From contig JAJXUG010000003.1 of NCBI GenBank assembly GCA_021783095.1, forward strand, positions 1 through 64,000: 64,000 nucleotides of DNA. Direction: 5' to 3'. The position numbers and the translations under genes were made by a program. The notes under the pieces are model-generated. The model was not told the DNA's origin. It made no database searches and was given only the letters and a program-made list of their open reading frames with translations. This DNA comes from Chloroflexota bacterium (GTDB taxonomy: Bacteria > Chloroflexota > Limnocylindria > Limnocylindrales > CSP1-4). The number at the start of each line of letters is the position of its first letter. Positions within the stretch are counted from its first letter, which is position 1. Shown in pieces: positions 27,488 through 36,793 of the stretch.

Positions 27488-28939
27488 ATGCCGAGGTTCG
27501 TTGGGCGGGGCAGGGAGCTCCGCGCCCTCCAGTCCGAGCTCGACGAGTGCCGGCAGACCGGCGAGGGGCGACTGGTCACCATTCGCGGTCGCAGGCAGGT
27601 CGGCAAGAGTGCGCTCGCCGAGCGATGGCTCGAGGGATACGACGGCCCGAGCGTGTTCTTCGAGGCCCACGGCTACACCGAGACGCGAGAACTCGGGCGG
27701 TTCCGCGACGCCCTGGCAGCCTCCTCGCTGCCGTCGGCCGCACAGGCATCGGGCGTGACGTTCAGCGATTGGCAGGCCGCACTGGTGACAGCGGCGGCGA
27801 ACGCGACTCGGGAGCGGCCCTCCGTCATCGTCCTCGACGAGTTCCCGGATCTCTGCGACAAGGTTCGGGACGATGCCGGCAACCCGGCGCCGAGCCCGCA
27901 GGAGGGCGCTGTCCGGGAGGCCTGGCGCGAGCTGCGGAAGCTTCCGGTGATCGTGGTCCTCATCGGGTCGGACCTCTCGATGATGACCCGACTCACGACG
28001 TACGGCTTCCCGCTCTTCCAGAGGCCTACGCGCCAGCTCGTCGTCGAGCCGCTCTCCCCGCTCGAGGTCTCCCAGATCACGGGCTGGGGCGGCGACGCTG
28101 CGATCGACGCGTACCTCGTCACCGGCGGCTTCCCGAAGATCGTCGACCTCTGGCGCGCTGGGAGCCTCGAGTCGCTCCTGCGCCGGGAGCTCGCTGATCC
28201 CAGCTCGGAGTTCGTCACCGCGGCCGCGCGCATCCTCGACGGCGAACTGCCCGCCGCCACCGCCGCCCGTACCGTCCTGTCCGTCATCGGCGCCGGCGAG
28301 CGGACGCACAAGGGCATCGTCGTCGGGACGGGCATCGAGGGGAAGAACCTCGGGTATTCCCTGCGCGCGCTCGCCGACAAGGGGATGGTCGCCTCGGCGC
28401 TCCCGCTCTCGACCGCCGGGTCCGACGCACGCCGCTACCGGGTCGCAGACCCGTACCTGCGCTTCTGGCTCCGCTTCATCGAGCCGATCCGCGGCGAGAT
28501 CGGTCGCGGCATTGGGGCGACGAGCGCCGGGCGCATTGCGCGCGCGTTCCAGGACTACTCCGGCATCGCCGTAGAGCCGATCGTCCGGTCTGCACTCGAG
28601 CGAATGGCCGCGGCGGGCGATGACCGCCTCAACGGGGCGAGGACCTTCGGGGGATTCTGGACCAGGGACAATCAGGTCGAGATCGACCTCGTGGGCGCCG
28701 ATCGCGAAGAGCCCGGCGACAAGGTGCAGATCGCCTGCGTGGGGACGATCAAGTGGCGCTCGGCAAAGCCTCTCGACGGGTCGGACATCGCCGCGCTCGA
28801 GGCGTCGACGCTGCGCATGGCTGGTGCCGATCTCCACACGCCAGTCGTCGCCGTGTCGAGGCGCGGTTTCGGGCGCATTGCGCGCCCTGTCGCAGAGGTC
28901 ACCGCCGAGGAGATCCTGTCCGCCTTCCCCGCAGACTGA
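27488..28939 (+). CDS. Archaeal-type AAA ATPase with DUF234 nuclease-like C-terminus
   Basis: A 483-residue protein. It starts with the family's FVGRGRELRALQSEL, then Walker A (RRQVGKSAL), Walker B (VIVLDEFPDL) and a sensor segment VVLIGSDLSMM. A winged-helix section (HKGIVVGTGIEGKNLGYSLR) leads to a C-terminal DUF234 domain with a PD-(D/E)xK-like arrangement (QVEIDLVGAD, then a Lys in IKWRSAK). These proteins are widespread in archaea and scattered in bacteria, often gained by transfer. Their role is unknown, with defence or toxin-like functions proposed. ATG 27488 has GGAG upstream. It is a single-gene unit. Confidence 0.88.
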   Translation: MPRFVGRGRELRALQSELDECRQTGEGRLVTIRGRRQVGKSALAERWLEGYDGPSVFFEAHGYTETRELGRFRDALAASSLPSAAQASGVTFSDWQAALVTAAANATRERPSVIVLDEFPDLCDKVRDDAGNPAPSPQEGAVREAWRELRKLPVIVVLIGSDLSMMTRLTTYGFPLFQRPTRQLVVEPLSPLEVSQITGWGGDAAIDAYLVTGGFPKIVDLWRAGSLESLLRRELADPSSEFVTAAARILDGELPAATAARTVLSVIGAGERTHKGIVVGTGIEGKNLGYSLRALADKGMVASALPLSTAGSDARRYRVADPYLRFWLRFIEPIRGEIGRGIGATSAGRIARAFQDYSGIAVEPIVRSALERMAAAGDDRLNGARTFGGFWTRDNQVEIDLVGADREEPGDKVQIACVGTIKWRSAKPLDGSDIAALEASTLRMAGADLHTPVVAVSRRGFGRIARPVAEVTAEEILSAFPAD

Positions 28940-29226
28940 GGGGCAACTGCGCAGGGGCGGTCCACGAGTCCGCGCGTCAGGCCCAGTCCTCGAGGCGGGG
29001 ACGCGGGTCCGGTCGGGACGGTTGTGCCCGGACTCCTTGATGCACAAGCAAACCTTGCGTTCGTCGAGCGGGCGCCGCTTCGCTGCTCGTGGGTCCGGCG
29101 ATCGGCCACCCGCCCGGTGACGTGGCGGCGGGCCGGGCGGCCCCGAACGGAGCTGAAGACGAGACCGACGACCTCCAGCGACGGCCGTGCGCCATGCTCG
29201 TCTCTGGCTCCCCGTCTCCCGGGGTG

Positions 29227-30315
29227 TCAGCGCGCCGCCGCGTAGACCGAGAACAGGGTCTCGTCGATCAGGGCCGACGGCATGCCCCACGAGGCGCTGA
29301 GGTAGGCCACCACGAGGTCGCGCTCGGGGTCGATCCAGAGCCGGGTGCCGGACGCGCCGCCATGCCCGAACGCTCGGGCCGACCCCGGGTGCCCGTGGCC
29401 GCGCGTCCCCCAGCCCAGCGCGTAGTGCTCGTCCTCGAGGCGGTCGGAGGCTCGGCCCAACCCGTCGATCGTGACCTCGCGCGTCGCCAGGTCCACAAAG
29501 GCCGGCGACAGGATCCGCGCCCCCTCGAGCTCGCCGCCGCCGAGCATCGCCTGCCCGAACCGCAGCAGGTCCGCGGCCGTGCTCCACAGCCCGCCGCCCG
29601 CCAGGCGCAGCGCGGTGTAGCGGTCCCGCATCGCGGCGGCGACGAGCGGGTTCTCGCGCGACCGCAGACGGGTGCCGTCCCACGCGCCCATGGAGACCGG
29701 GGCCATCCGGTCGGCGCGCTCCTGGCGAGGGTCGAAGACCGTGTCGACCATGCCCAGCGGGTCGAGCACAAGCTCCTTGAGCAGTTCGGGGAGGAGGCGG
29801 CCGGTCGCGCGCTCCATGGCGAGGGCCAAGAGCTCGAACGTGAACGTGGCGTAGCGGAAGGCGCTGCCCGGGGCTGTGACCAGGGGCCGAGCCAGGGTCC
29901 GTGCCAGGAGTTCGCCGCGGTCGATGCCCTCCCGGACCGGAGCCTCGAGCTCCTCGTCGTCGAGGCCCGTCGTGTGGGAGAGCACGTGCCAGGCCGTGAT
30001 CCGCTCGCGGCCGTCGCCGGTCGCGAGCTCGGGAAGCCAGTCGGCGAGCGGCGCCTTGAGCCCGAGCCGCCCCTCCTCGACGAGGCGCAGTGCCGCCGTC
30101 GCCACGATTGGCTTGGTGATCGACGCCAGGAGGCACACAGCGTCACTGCCGATGCGGCGGTCGCCTGTGGGGGCGGTCGCCGCCTCGACGCGGATCGTGC
30201 CCGCGGCATTGGCGACACCGAGGATGACGAACGGCAAATCGCATGATTCGGCTCGACGCGCCGCAACGGTGAACGCATGGTCGAGCGCGACGGGGTCAAG
30301 TCGGTGGGCCGGCAT
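29227..30315 (-). CDS. Serine hydrolase, beta-lactamase class C/esterase-like
   Basis: A 362-residue penicillin-binding-protein-like hydrolase. The catalytic Ser-x2-Lys is SITK near residue 73. The usual Tyr-x-Asn appears as FRYATFTFE (Tyr-Ala-Thr), and the third motif is GHGGASG. The loss of Asn favours an esterase or peptidase over a true beta-lactamase. No signal peptide is seen, so it is probably cytosolic. ATG 30315 lies 6 nt after TACTCT. The 287-bp gap before the AAA gene's end holds no gene I can support. Confidence 0.85.
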   Translation of the reverse strand: MPAHRLDPVALDHAFTVAARRAESCDLPFVILGVANAAGTIRVEAATAPTGDRRIGSDAVCLLASITKPIVATAALRLVEEGRLGLKAPLADWLPELATGDGRERITAWHVLSHTTGLDDEELEAPVREGIDRGELLARTLARPLVTAPGSAFRYATFTFELLALAMERATGRLLPELLKELVLDPLGMVDTVFDPRQERADRMAPVSMGAWDGTRLRSRENPLVAAAMRDRYTALRLAGGGLWSTAADLLRFGQAMLGGGELEGARILSPAFVDLATREVTIDGLGRASDRLEDEHYALGWGTRGHGHPGSARAFGHGGASGTRLWIDPERDLVVAYLSASWGMPSALIDETLFSVYAAAR

Positions 30316-30321
30316 GGATCG

Positions 30322-30327
30322 AGAGTA
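30322..30327 (-). promoter_or_regulatory. -10 box for the serine hydrolase (leaderless)
   Basis: Minus-strand TACTCT, six bases, then ATG at 30315; no ribosome binding site. Confidence 0.5.
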
Positions 30328-30456
30328 ACGCCGCGGCATCGGTCCGGCATCGGCCGAGTGTCTCGAGTCTCGGGTGGGGGGCACTTGGGCCTCCCCGACC
30401 CGTCCAGGCCCGAAATCGGCTATCGCGAACTCGCACGTTCCGCGGCGGCCTCGGAG

Positions 30457-30462
30457 TAGGAT
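30457..30462 (+). promoter_or_regulatory. -10 box for the GbsR-like gene (leaderless)
   Basis: TAGGAT is followed by six bases (tcgtgc) and the GTG start at 30469. Confidence 0.5.
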
Positions 30463-30468
30463 TCGTGC

Positions 30469-31218
30469 GTGACCACCGCCCCGGCCCTTCATGTCGTCGC
30501 TGCCCCGGAACGCCCGGGAAGCCCCATCGCCGAGGAGATCCGGCTGCGCCTGGCCGACGCATGGGGCGACATGGGCGCGGCATGGGGCGTGGCCCCGGCG
30601 ATCGCCCGCGTCCACGCCTACCTCATGTCCCGCCAGGAACCGCTCACCGAGCGCGAGGTCCGCGAGGCGCTGGGTCTCTCGCATCGCGCCGCGAGCCTCG
30701 CACTTGCCGAAGCCGAGGCGTGGGGCCTCGTCGAGAAGGTCGCGGAGCCGCGCCGCGTCGGCCGCCGTGGGCCCGCGGGCACCGCGTACCAGGCGATCGG
30801 CGACCACTGGCGCTGGTTCGGCCGGGTGGTGGCCGAGCGCAAGCTCCGCGAGGGCGACCCGATCATCGAGGTCCTCGAGCGGACCCTAGCCGACACGACC
30901 GCCGCCCTCGAGCGCGCCCCGGCCGACCGCGACCTCGTGCGCATGCGCGAGTGGCTGGCCACGTTCCTCGTGTTCGTCCGGCTGTTCGACCGGGCCGTCG
31001 GGCTGGTGTCGCGGCTCGAGCCCACCGAGCTCGCGCGCGCGCTGCGTCTGCTCGGCGAAGTCCCCGACGATGCGATCCTGCGGCTGATCTCGCTGCTCGA
31101 CGGGCTGCCCGACCAGGACGTCCTGGGCCTGGTGGAGGCGCTCTCCCGGCTCTCGCCCACAAGCGCTCGCCGCGCCACGACCCTGATGTCGGGGGTGGTC
31201 CGCACGCTGGTGCGCTGA
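30469..31218 (+). CDS. GbsR/MarR-like transcriptional regulator
   Basis: A 249-residue regulator with an N-terminal winged helix (VAPAIARVHAYLMSRQEPLT, EREVREALGLSHRAASLALA, EAEAWGLVEKV), which matches the GbsR subgroup of MarR proteins. A long helical C-terminal domain (residues 120-249) probably serves for dimer formation and ligand sensing. GbsR relatives control glycine-betaine or choline uptake and osmotic responses. No such target gene is adjacent, so the regulon is unknown. It is convergent with the anti-sigma gene. Confidence 0.8.
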   Translation: MTTAPALHVVAAPERPGSPIAEEIRLRLADAWGDMGAAWGVAPAIARVHAYLMSRQEPLTEREVREALGLSHRAASLALAEAEAWGLVEKVAEPRRVGRRGPAGTAYQAIGDHWRWFGRVVAERKLREGDPIIEVLERTLADTTAALERAPADRDLVRMREWLATFLVFVRLFDRAVGLVSRLEPTELARALRLLGEVPDDAILRLISLLDGLPDQDVLGLVEALSRLSPTSARRATTLMSGVVRTLVR

Positions 31219-31244
31219 TCGGCCAGTCCGCCCAACCGCCGCCA

Positions 31245-31389
31245 AGCCGCCCAGCGGTTCCTGGGGCGCCCCGCCGAGCACGTCGACCGCCCGGCGCATT
31301 CGTCGCCCGCGGAGGCCGCGGCAGTCGTCGCGCGCACCGGCGGGCGGCCCAAACGCAGGGCCGGGCGTCGCGGCGACCGCTGGGCGGCT
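31245..31389. repeat. 145-bp element with perfect 14-bp terminal inverted repeats
   Basis: AGCCGCCCAGCGGT (31245-31258) has an exact reverse complement at 31376-31389. The element fills nearly the whole 183-bp gap between two convergent genes. It could be a transcript end structure shared by both, or a miniature inverted-repeat element. No target-site duplication is evident. Confidence 0.6.
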
Positions 31390-31401
31390 CGCGCAGGCGG
31401 C

Positions 31402-33114
31402 TCACCCGGAGGCGACGACCGTGACCAGGCCCGTCGCCTTGTCGACGTCGATCGTCATCTTGGCCGGGTCCAAAGTGGCCGTGTCGAGTTTGGCGTCGAG
31501 CACTGAGCCGGTGATGACGAGCCGCCAGGCGTCGCCTCGATCCTCGGTGGTCACCAAGTCGGCGACCTCGTCGGGACCCCGGATGGACTCGAAGGCGGCA
31601 ACCGCGATCCGGCTGGCAAGATCCTCGTCCACGCCCGCCCAGCCGCTCGCGGACTGGCCGAACAGCACCGAAGGCGTGATGGCGCCCACACGGGTTTGGA
31701 CCATGGCGGCAACGATCGGCCCGGAGACCAGGAGCCGCCCGTCGCTCCCCGCCAGCCAGTCGGGAACGCCCAGGATCGGCACCGCCCGCCCCGTGGCCCA
31801 GCCGGGGTGCCACGCATTCACGTTGGCGAGCCGGTTGCCGAGCGGATCCACCGTCGCGGCGACCCAGGCCACCCCGTTCCCGACCAGTGCGAGCGTAGCG
31901 GGGACCGCCACGACGTCGGTGGCGCCGCTCGACTTGGCCGACACGACGTCCACGCGCGACTGGTCGGCGAGCGAGACGAGGTGCACGCGCGAGCCCGTCC
32001 AGTCGGTCGAGAGCCAGGCGATCCGGTCGTCGCCCGCGATCCCGCCGTCGCCGATGACTGCCGTCGCGACGTGGTCCTCGACGACCTGCGGGTGGGCGCC
32101 GTCGGCCTGCACCAGGTACAGCGACGCGTCCGACGGGTCAGCCGATCCCTGCTCGCCGGTGCCCCCCGCCTCGCGGAACAACAGTGCCTGGCCCCAGACG
32201 CCGAGCTGCGGGACGTAGCCGTCGCGATCCAGACGGCTGGTGACGCGGTTGTCGGGCAGCGAGCGCACGACGATCGTGCTCGCGTCGGCATGCCCGGGAT
32301 CCTTCGGCCGGGGGACGGCGTACGCGACGCGAGCACCGCTCGCCGCCATCGCCGGCGCCCGGGCGCTCGACCCGACCCCGTCGTACTGCCAGCCGGTGTC
32401 CACACCGTGGTCGAGCCTGGTGGTCTTGCCCCCGAAGGTCGTCAGGTTCAGTGCCCAGGAGATCGGCTGCCCCGCGTAGGCCCCGCACCCCGTCTGCCCG
32501 GTGCAGTCGATCGGCGGTCGCGTGTACCAGGTCTCCATCCACACGATGCCGGCGTCGGTCAGCTGGGGCGACACGATCTGGTGGCCGTTCTCGAGCATGT
32601 CCACGATGCGGACCGAGTAGGCGGGATCATTCGACGGATTCGTCGGATCTGTGCCGATGATGAACGGCCAGCCGACTGTGTCGGCGAAGCGGAGGGCGTA
32701 CTGGAGGTGGCCCTTCAGCGCGAACGTGCCGTCGAAGACCTCGGTCAACTGCGACGGGTCGAGGACGACGACGTCCTCGACCGGGGACGGGGTCGCCGCC
32801 ACTGTCGGCTGGGGCGAGGCGAACACAGGACTCGCGGGTGCGCTCGGCGCAACGGCAGGCCGACTCGTCGCAACGGGCGTTCCCCACCGCACGGCGCCGC
32901 TCGTCGCGACAGCCACGGCCACGGCCGCGGCGACGACCAACGCCGGCACGAGCAGTCGGCTGCGGTGCCCGTGCCATCCCCGAGCAGCGACCACCGAGGC
33001 CGCCACGTCCGGAACCATTGCCATGCGGGCGCGAAGCCGAACCGGGACCGCGCCCGGGTCGTCGGCGAGGAGCGCGTTGCGGATCGCATCGTCGATGTGC
33101 TGCTCGTCGGTCAC
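31402..33114 (-). CDS. Membrane-anchored anti-sigma-like protein with large extracytoplasmic domain
   Basis: A 570-residue protein. A short cytoplasmic part (residues 1-52, MTDEQHIDDAIRNALLADDP) is followed by one membrane helix (LLVPALVVAAAVAVAVAT, about 53-75). Then come a Ser/Pro/Ala linker and a roughly 440-residue outer domain with repeated beta-propeller-like strands (DASTIVVRSLPDNRV, VYLVQADG-type blocks). The GTG start overlaps the stop of the sigma factor gene by 4 bp, the usual sigma/anti-sigma pairing. It probably holds the sigma factor at the membrane. The cytoplasmic part is too short for a clear zinc anti-sigma motif, so the role is inferred from context. Confidence 0.78.
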   Translation of the reverse strand: MTDEQHIDDAIRNALLADDPGAVPVRLRARMAMVPDVAASVVAARGWHGHRSRLLVPALVVAAAVAVAVATSGAVRWGTPVATSRPAVAPSAPASPVFASPQPTVAATPSPVEDVVVLDPSQLTEVFDGTFALKGHLQYALRFADTVGWPFIIGTDPTNPSNDPAYSVRIVDMLENGHQIVSPQLTDAGIVWMETWYTRPPIDCTGQTGCGAYAGQPISWALNLTTFGGKTTRLDHGVDTGWQYDGVGSSARAPAMAASGARVAYAVPRPKDPGHADASTIVVRSLPDNRVTSRLDRDGYVPQLGVWGQALLFREAGGTGEQGSADPSDASLYLVQADGAHPQVVEDHVATAVIGDGGIAGDDRIAWLSTDWTGSRVHLVSLADQSRVDVVSAKSSGATDVVAVPATLALVGNGVAWVAATVDPLGNRLANVNAWHPGWATGRAVPILGVPDWLAGSDGRLLVSGPIVAAMVQTRVGAITPSVLFGQSASGWAGVDEDLASRIAVAAFESIRGPDEVADLVTTEDRGDAWRLVITGSVLDAKLDTATLDPAKMTIDVDKATGLVTVVASG

Positions 33115-33668
33115 GATCGGCCTCCCGGCAGGCGCTCGCCCGCCTCGAGCGACGCCCGCAGCTCGCGCAGCGCGTAGTGGAGCCGGGACTTCACCGTGCC
33201 CTCGCGCGTCCCGGTGCGCTCGGCGATCTCGGCCGGCGTCAGCCCCTCGAGGTGGCGCAGGACGACGGCGATCCGGTGGTCGGGGTCGAGTCTCGCCAGG
33301 GCCTCGTGGAGCGCGTCGCGCTCCACGACAGCCGCGCAGACGTCCGGATCCTCGCCGTCCGGCGACTGGGCGAGGTTGAGGGGGAAGACGCGTCGGCGCC
33401 GAAGCCTTGCCCGGCACTCGTTGACGATGATCCGGTCGAACCAGGCGTCGGCGCGGGTCTCGTCGCGCAGGTCCGACCAGTGAATCCACGCCTGGACACC
33501 CGCGTCGTGCACCGCGTCCTCGGCCTCAACCGGGTCGCGCAGGATCACGGCTGCCAGCCGGTGGGCGCGGGCAAGCCGTGCCTCGGTGAAGGTGAAGAAG
33601 GCCGCGCGGCGAGCCGCATCGGCGTCGGCCCGCTCCAGCCCCCTACTCGCCACGCGCCCCACCCCCAC
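33111..33668 (-). CDS. ECF-type RNA polymerase sigma factor
   Basis: A 185-residue sigma-70 family protein with only regions 2 and 4. Region 2 is DPVEAEDAVHDAGVQAWIHW followed by ARADAWFDRIIVNECR. Region 4 is DPDHRIAVVLRHLEGLTPAE followed by IAERTGTREGTVKSRLHYAL. Three GTG codons could start it. I prefer 33668, since GGGAGG lies 7 nt upstream. The anti-sigma gene is translationally coupled downstream, which suggests co-expression and membrane sequestration until a signal arrives. Confidence 0.9.
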   Translation of the reverse strand: MGVGRVASRGLERADADAARRAAFFTFTEARLARAHRLAAVILRDPVEAEDAVHDAGVQAWIHWSDLRDETRADAWFDRIIVNECRARLRRRRVFPLNLAQSPDGEDPDVCAAVVERDALHEALARLDPDHRIAVVLRHLEGLTPAEIAERTGTREGTVKSRLHYALRELRASLEAGERLPGGRS

Positions 33669-33806
33669 GACCCGACCTCCCGCGATCACAGCCACCAGAT
33701 GCGCCCATCCGGTGTCCGGTTCAATCCTGCCTGATCGATGTCGGCCCCGGACGCCCCCCATGCCTGCGCGCCGCTCCCGCGCCGCGGCGACTGCGCGCGG
33801 CCCCGT

Positions 33807-33963
33807 ATGCAGCCAGCGGCTCCACCGTGCACTAACGGCACGCCTCAGACGCGCGCGACATGGGATGTGCGTCGGACGTGGCGTATCGGCTTCGTGACGG
33901 CACGGCTCAGCCTCCACGGGTATGAATCGTGCGGGGAGCGCACGGTGGACCCGCTGGCTGCAT
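33807..33963. repeat. 157-bp MITE-like element with 24-bp terminal inverted repeats
   Basis: Positions 33807-33830 and 33940-33963 are reverse complements at 23 of 24 bases, starting ATGCAGCCAGCGG. The 109 bases between them encode nothing. It lies in the 513-bp gap between the sigma gene and pdxS. Short arms, small size and lack of coding capacity fit a non-autonomous insertion element. Confidence 0.6.
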
Positions 33964-34000
33964 CAGCGCAGGGCTGGCTGCATCAGCGAAGCGAGCCAGC
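33953..34000. repeat. Direct repeat plus hairpin beside the MITE-like element
   Basis: GCTGGCTGCATCAGCG occurs at 33953-33968 and 33973-33988, exactly 20 bp apart. The second copy is followed by AGCCAGC (33994-34000), which pairs with its start to form a hairpin. The first copy overlaps the right arm of the element at 33807-33963, so this may be a duplicated element end. Confidence 0.55.
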
Positions 34001-34079
34001 CGGACGCCCGGGCCCTCCGCAGAGGCCGCCGTCATGTCGGCGCGGGGAACGCGGGCGCGGGCGAATCGCGGGCCCGTGC

Positions 34080-34085
34080 CATAAT
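34080..34085 (+). promoter_or_regulatory. Possible -10 box for pdxS
   Basis: CATAAT is the best -10 match upstream of pdxS and would give a leader of about 90 nt ending in a GGAGAG ribosome site. No good -35 is visible. Confidence 0.35.
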
Positions 34086-34181
34086 CGACGTCTAACGCCG
34101 GACCGAACCGGTTCGAACGGGCGAAGACCCCGGGGCCAGTCGGACGGCCGGCGCGCGTCCTCCCGGAGAGCCCAACCAATC

Positions 34182-35066
34182 ATGACCGACACCTCCACCT
34201 GGGCCACCAAGAAGGGTCTCGCCCAGATGCTCAAGGGCGGCGTCATCATGGACGTCGTCACCGCCGAGCACGCCAGGATCGCCGAGGATGCGGGCGCCGT
34301 CGCCGTCATGGCGCTCGAGCGCGTCCCGTCCGACATCCGCGCCGCCGGCGGCGTCGCGCGCATGTCCGACCCGACCATGATCGAGGGGATCATGAGCGCG
34401 GTCTCGATCCCGGTGATGGCCAAGGCGCGCATCGGCCACTTCGTCGAGGCGCAGATCCTCGAGGCCCTGGGCGTGGACTACATCGACGAGTCCGAGGTCC
34501 TCACCCCGGCCGACGAGCGCAACCACATCGACAAGCACGCCTTCAAGGTCCCGTTCGTGTGCGGCTGCCGGAACGTCGGCGAGGCGCTGCGCCGGGTCAG
34601 CGAGGGCGCGGCGATGATCCGGACCAAGGGCGAGGCCGGCACCGGCAACATCGTCGAGGCGGTCCGCCAGCTGCGCGACGTGCTGGCCGAGATCCGCCGC
34701 CTGCAGGGCATGCGCGAGGACGAGCTGTTCGTCGCGGCCAAGGAGCTGGGCGCCCCGTACGAGCTGGTCAGGCAGGTCGCGGCCGAGGGCAGGCTCCCGG
34801 TCGTGAACTTCGTGGCCGGCGGGATCTCGACCCCAGCCGACGCCGCGCTCGTGATGCAGCTGGGCGCCGAGGGCGTGTTCGTGGGCTCCGGGATCTTCAA
34901 GAGCGAGGACCCGGCCCGCATGGCGAACGCCATCGTCCAGGCCACCACGCACTTCACCGACGCCAAGATCCTCGCCGAGGTCAGCAAGGGCCTGGGCGCG
35001 CCGATGCGGGGGATCGCGCTCGAGTCCATCCCGGACCAGGAGCGGATGGCGGTCCGCGGCTGGTAG
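34182..35066 (+). CDS. pdxS: Pyridoxal 5'-phosphate synthase, synthase subunit
   Basis: A 294-residue TIM barrel that makes pyridoxal 5'-phosphate from ribose-5-phosphate, glyceraldehyde-3-phosphate and ammonia, the last supplied by PdxT. Near-consensus throughout: [40 protein letters not shown], the catalytic Lys in [22 protein letters not shown] and the phosphate loop [10 protein letters not shown]. PdxS works as a dodecamer with PdxT. pdxT follows 28 bp later. The ATG has a modest GGAGAG ribosome site. Confidence 0.97.
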   Translation: MTDTSTWATKKGLAQMLKGGVIMDVVTAEHARIAEDAGAVAVMALERVPSDIRAAGGVARMSDPTMIEGIMSAVSIPVMAKARIGHFVEAQILEALGVDYIDESEVLTPADERNHIDKHAFKVPFVCGCRNVGEALRRVSEGAAMIRTKGEAGTGNIVEAVRQLRDVLAEIRRLQGMREDELFVAAKELGAPYELVRQVAAEGRLPVVNFVAGGISTPADAALVMQLGAEGVFVGSGIFKSEDPARMANAIVQATTHFTDAKILAEVSKGLGAPMRGIALESIPDQERMAVRGW

Positions 35067-35094
35067 GCCGGACCGGTCGGCGGGAGCCGGCGCG

Positions 35095-35739
35095 ATGACG
35101 ATGCGGATCGGAGTCCTGGCCCTCCAGGGGGCCTTCGCTGAACATGTGGCCACGCTGCGCGCCATCGGCGCGGAGCCGGTGGAGGTGCGCCTGCCGAGCC
35201 ATCTCGACGACGTGGAGGGCCTCATCATCCCGGGCGGGGAGAGCACGACGATCCGTCGGCTCATCGCCCGCTGGGGCCTGGCCCAGCCCATCCTCGACCT
35301 GGCGTCGAGCGGCGCGCCCATCTTCGGCACGTGCGCCGGGATGATCGTGCTGTCGCGCGAGATCGTCGGCGGCGAGGCGCCCGTCCTGCCGCTGCTCGAC
35401 GTGACCGTGGAGCGCAACGCCTTCGGGCGCCAGCTGGACTCGTTCGAGACCGAGCTCGACGTTCCCGTGCTGGGCGACACGCCCGTCCACGCGGTGTTCA
35501 TCCGCGCCCCGGTCATCTCGGGCGTGGGACCGGGCGTGGACGTGATGGCCAGCCTGCCCGACGGGCGGATCGTCGCGGTTCGCCAGCGCAATGTCATCGC
35601 GACGTCGTTCCACCCGGAGCTCGCCGGCGAGACGCGCTTCCACCGCCTCCTCGTCACGATGGCCTCGGAGCACGCGGACCCGGGCGAGGGCGTCGGGCGG
35701 CGCCAGTACCCGACCCGCCGCTCGCAGCATGGACGGTGA
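35095..35739 (+). CDS. pdxT: Pyridoxal 5'-phosphate synthase, glutaminase subunit
   Basis: A 214-residue class I glutamine amidotransferase that frees ammonia from glutamine for PdxS. Key blocks are LALQGAFAEH, LIIPGGESTTI, the nucleophile in GTCAGMIVL, and the His-Glu pair in ATSFHPEL. The last 20 residues are an Arg/Gln-rich extension. Its 3' end overlaps the next gene by 11 bp if that gene starts at 35729. Confidence 0.96.
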   Translation: MTMRIGVLALQGAFAEHVATLRAIGAEPVEVRLPSHLDDVEGLIIPGGESTTIRRLIARWGLAQPILDLASSGAPIFGTCAGMIVLSREIVGGEAPVLPLLDVTVERNAFGRQLDSFETELDVPVLGDTPVHAVFIRAPVISGVGPGVDVMASLPDGRIVAVRQRNVIATSFHPELAGETRFHRLLVTMASEHADPGEGVGRRQYPTRRSQHGR

Positions 35740-36793
35740 TCCGATCGTGGCCCGCAGCACCAGCAAGGTTCGGTCGGCGCGCCTGACCGACTTGGCGGCG
35801 CTCGGCGAGCTCTCCCGCCTCGCTCAGGGCGGGGCCGATGCGACGCGCTCCCTGGGGCTGCCCGTGAGCGGCCCGCCGATCGGCGTGTTCAGCCTGTTCC
35901 GTCTGCCCCTGGGCGCCTTCCAGCCCCACGACGCGCTGTACGTCTTCGAGCGCGACAGCCACATCGCGGGGCTCCTGCGCGTGGAGCGCGATTCGGGTCG
36001 CGACGAGTGGACCGTCGTGGAGCTCGACGCGGTCGGCGGGCCTGACGCCGGCGACGTGCGGTTCCGGCTGGTGCAGCACCTCCTGCGCGACGGGGCCAAG
36101 CGCGGGGCCACGCGCTTCCACGTCGCCTGCGCGGACGCAGACGACAACGTGGAGCTGTTCATGCAGGCGGGCTTCGTGCGCTTCGGCGACGAGCGGATCC
36201 TGTTCCGCCAGCCCTCGGTCGCGCTGCCCGCGCCGTGGACCGACGCCCAGGCCCGAGCGGCCCGCATCCGACCCACGACCCCGCTCGACGCGGTCGCGCT
36301 GTCGCGCCTGTACGCGGCCGTGACCCCCGGCCCGGTCCAGCGGCTCGAGTGCGTGCGCCTCCCGGACTTCGAGCGCCAGGGCCGCGACTGGCGGGTTCCG
36401 CGCAGCTCGCTGGTCCCGATCCTGCGCTTCGCCGACGTCTACACGTACGCGCTCGAGGCGCCGGGAGGCGGCCGCGACGGCACGCAGCTCGACGCCTTCC
36501 TCCAGGTCGGCGTGGCCAAGGAGGACCAGCCGCACTACCTCAAGCTCATCGCCCGACCGGAGGCGGACGTAGCGCCTATGACGCGCTTCGCGCTGGGCGT
36601 CATCGCGGAGCGGGCCGACAAGGGAGCGCTTCGCCGGGAGGGGGTCATCGCACCCGTGCGCACCTATGAATCGCCGCTGGACCGCCGGCTGGAGGAGGAG
36701 GGTTTCGAGGACGTCGCGACTGTCACGCTCCTCATGAAGGAGACCCTGGTCCGTGTCGCCGAGCCGCGCCTCGTGCCGGCCGGCGTCCGGTGA
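35729..36793 (+). CDS. GNAT-like acyltransferase, two-domain
   Basis: A 354-residue protein. The N-terminal half resembles a GNAT fold ([76 protein letters not shown]). The second half looks like a degenerate repeat ([20 protein letters not shown]). The substrate is unknown. ATG 35729 overlaps the end of pdxT; GTG 35747 is an alternative start just before the family-like VRSARLTDL. It ends overlapping the R3H ATPase gene by 4 bp, so it belongs to the pdxS-pdxT-GNAT-ATPase unit. Confidence 0.72.
   Translation: MDGDPIVARSTSKVRSARLTDLAALGELSRLAQGGADATRSLGLPVSGPPIGVFSLFRLPLGAFQPHDALYVFERDSHIAGLLRVERDSGRDEWTVVELDAVGGPDAGDVRFRLVQHLLRDGAKRGATRFHVACADADDNVELFMQAGFVRFGDERILFRQPSVALPAPWTDAQARAARIRPTTPLDAVALSRLYAAVTPGPVQRLECVRLPDFERQGRDWRVPRSSLVPILRFADVYTYALEAPGGGRDGTQLDAFLQVGVAKEDQPHYLKLIARPEADVAPMTRFALGVIAERADKGALRREGVIAPVRTYESPLDRRLEEEGFEDVATVTLLMKETLVRVAEPRLVPAGVR

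Noticed and set aside
27434-30136. A 900-codon minus-strand frame
   Set aside because: Antisense shadow of the AAA ATPase and out-of-frame reading of the serine hydrolase; composition is Arg/Ala/Gly-rich with no domain.
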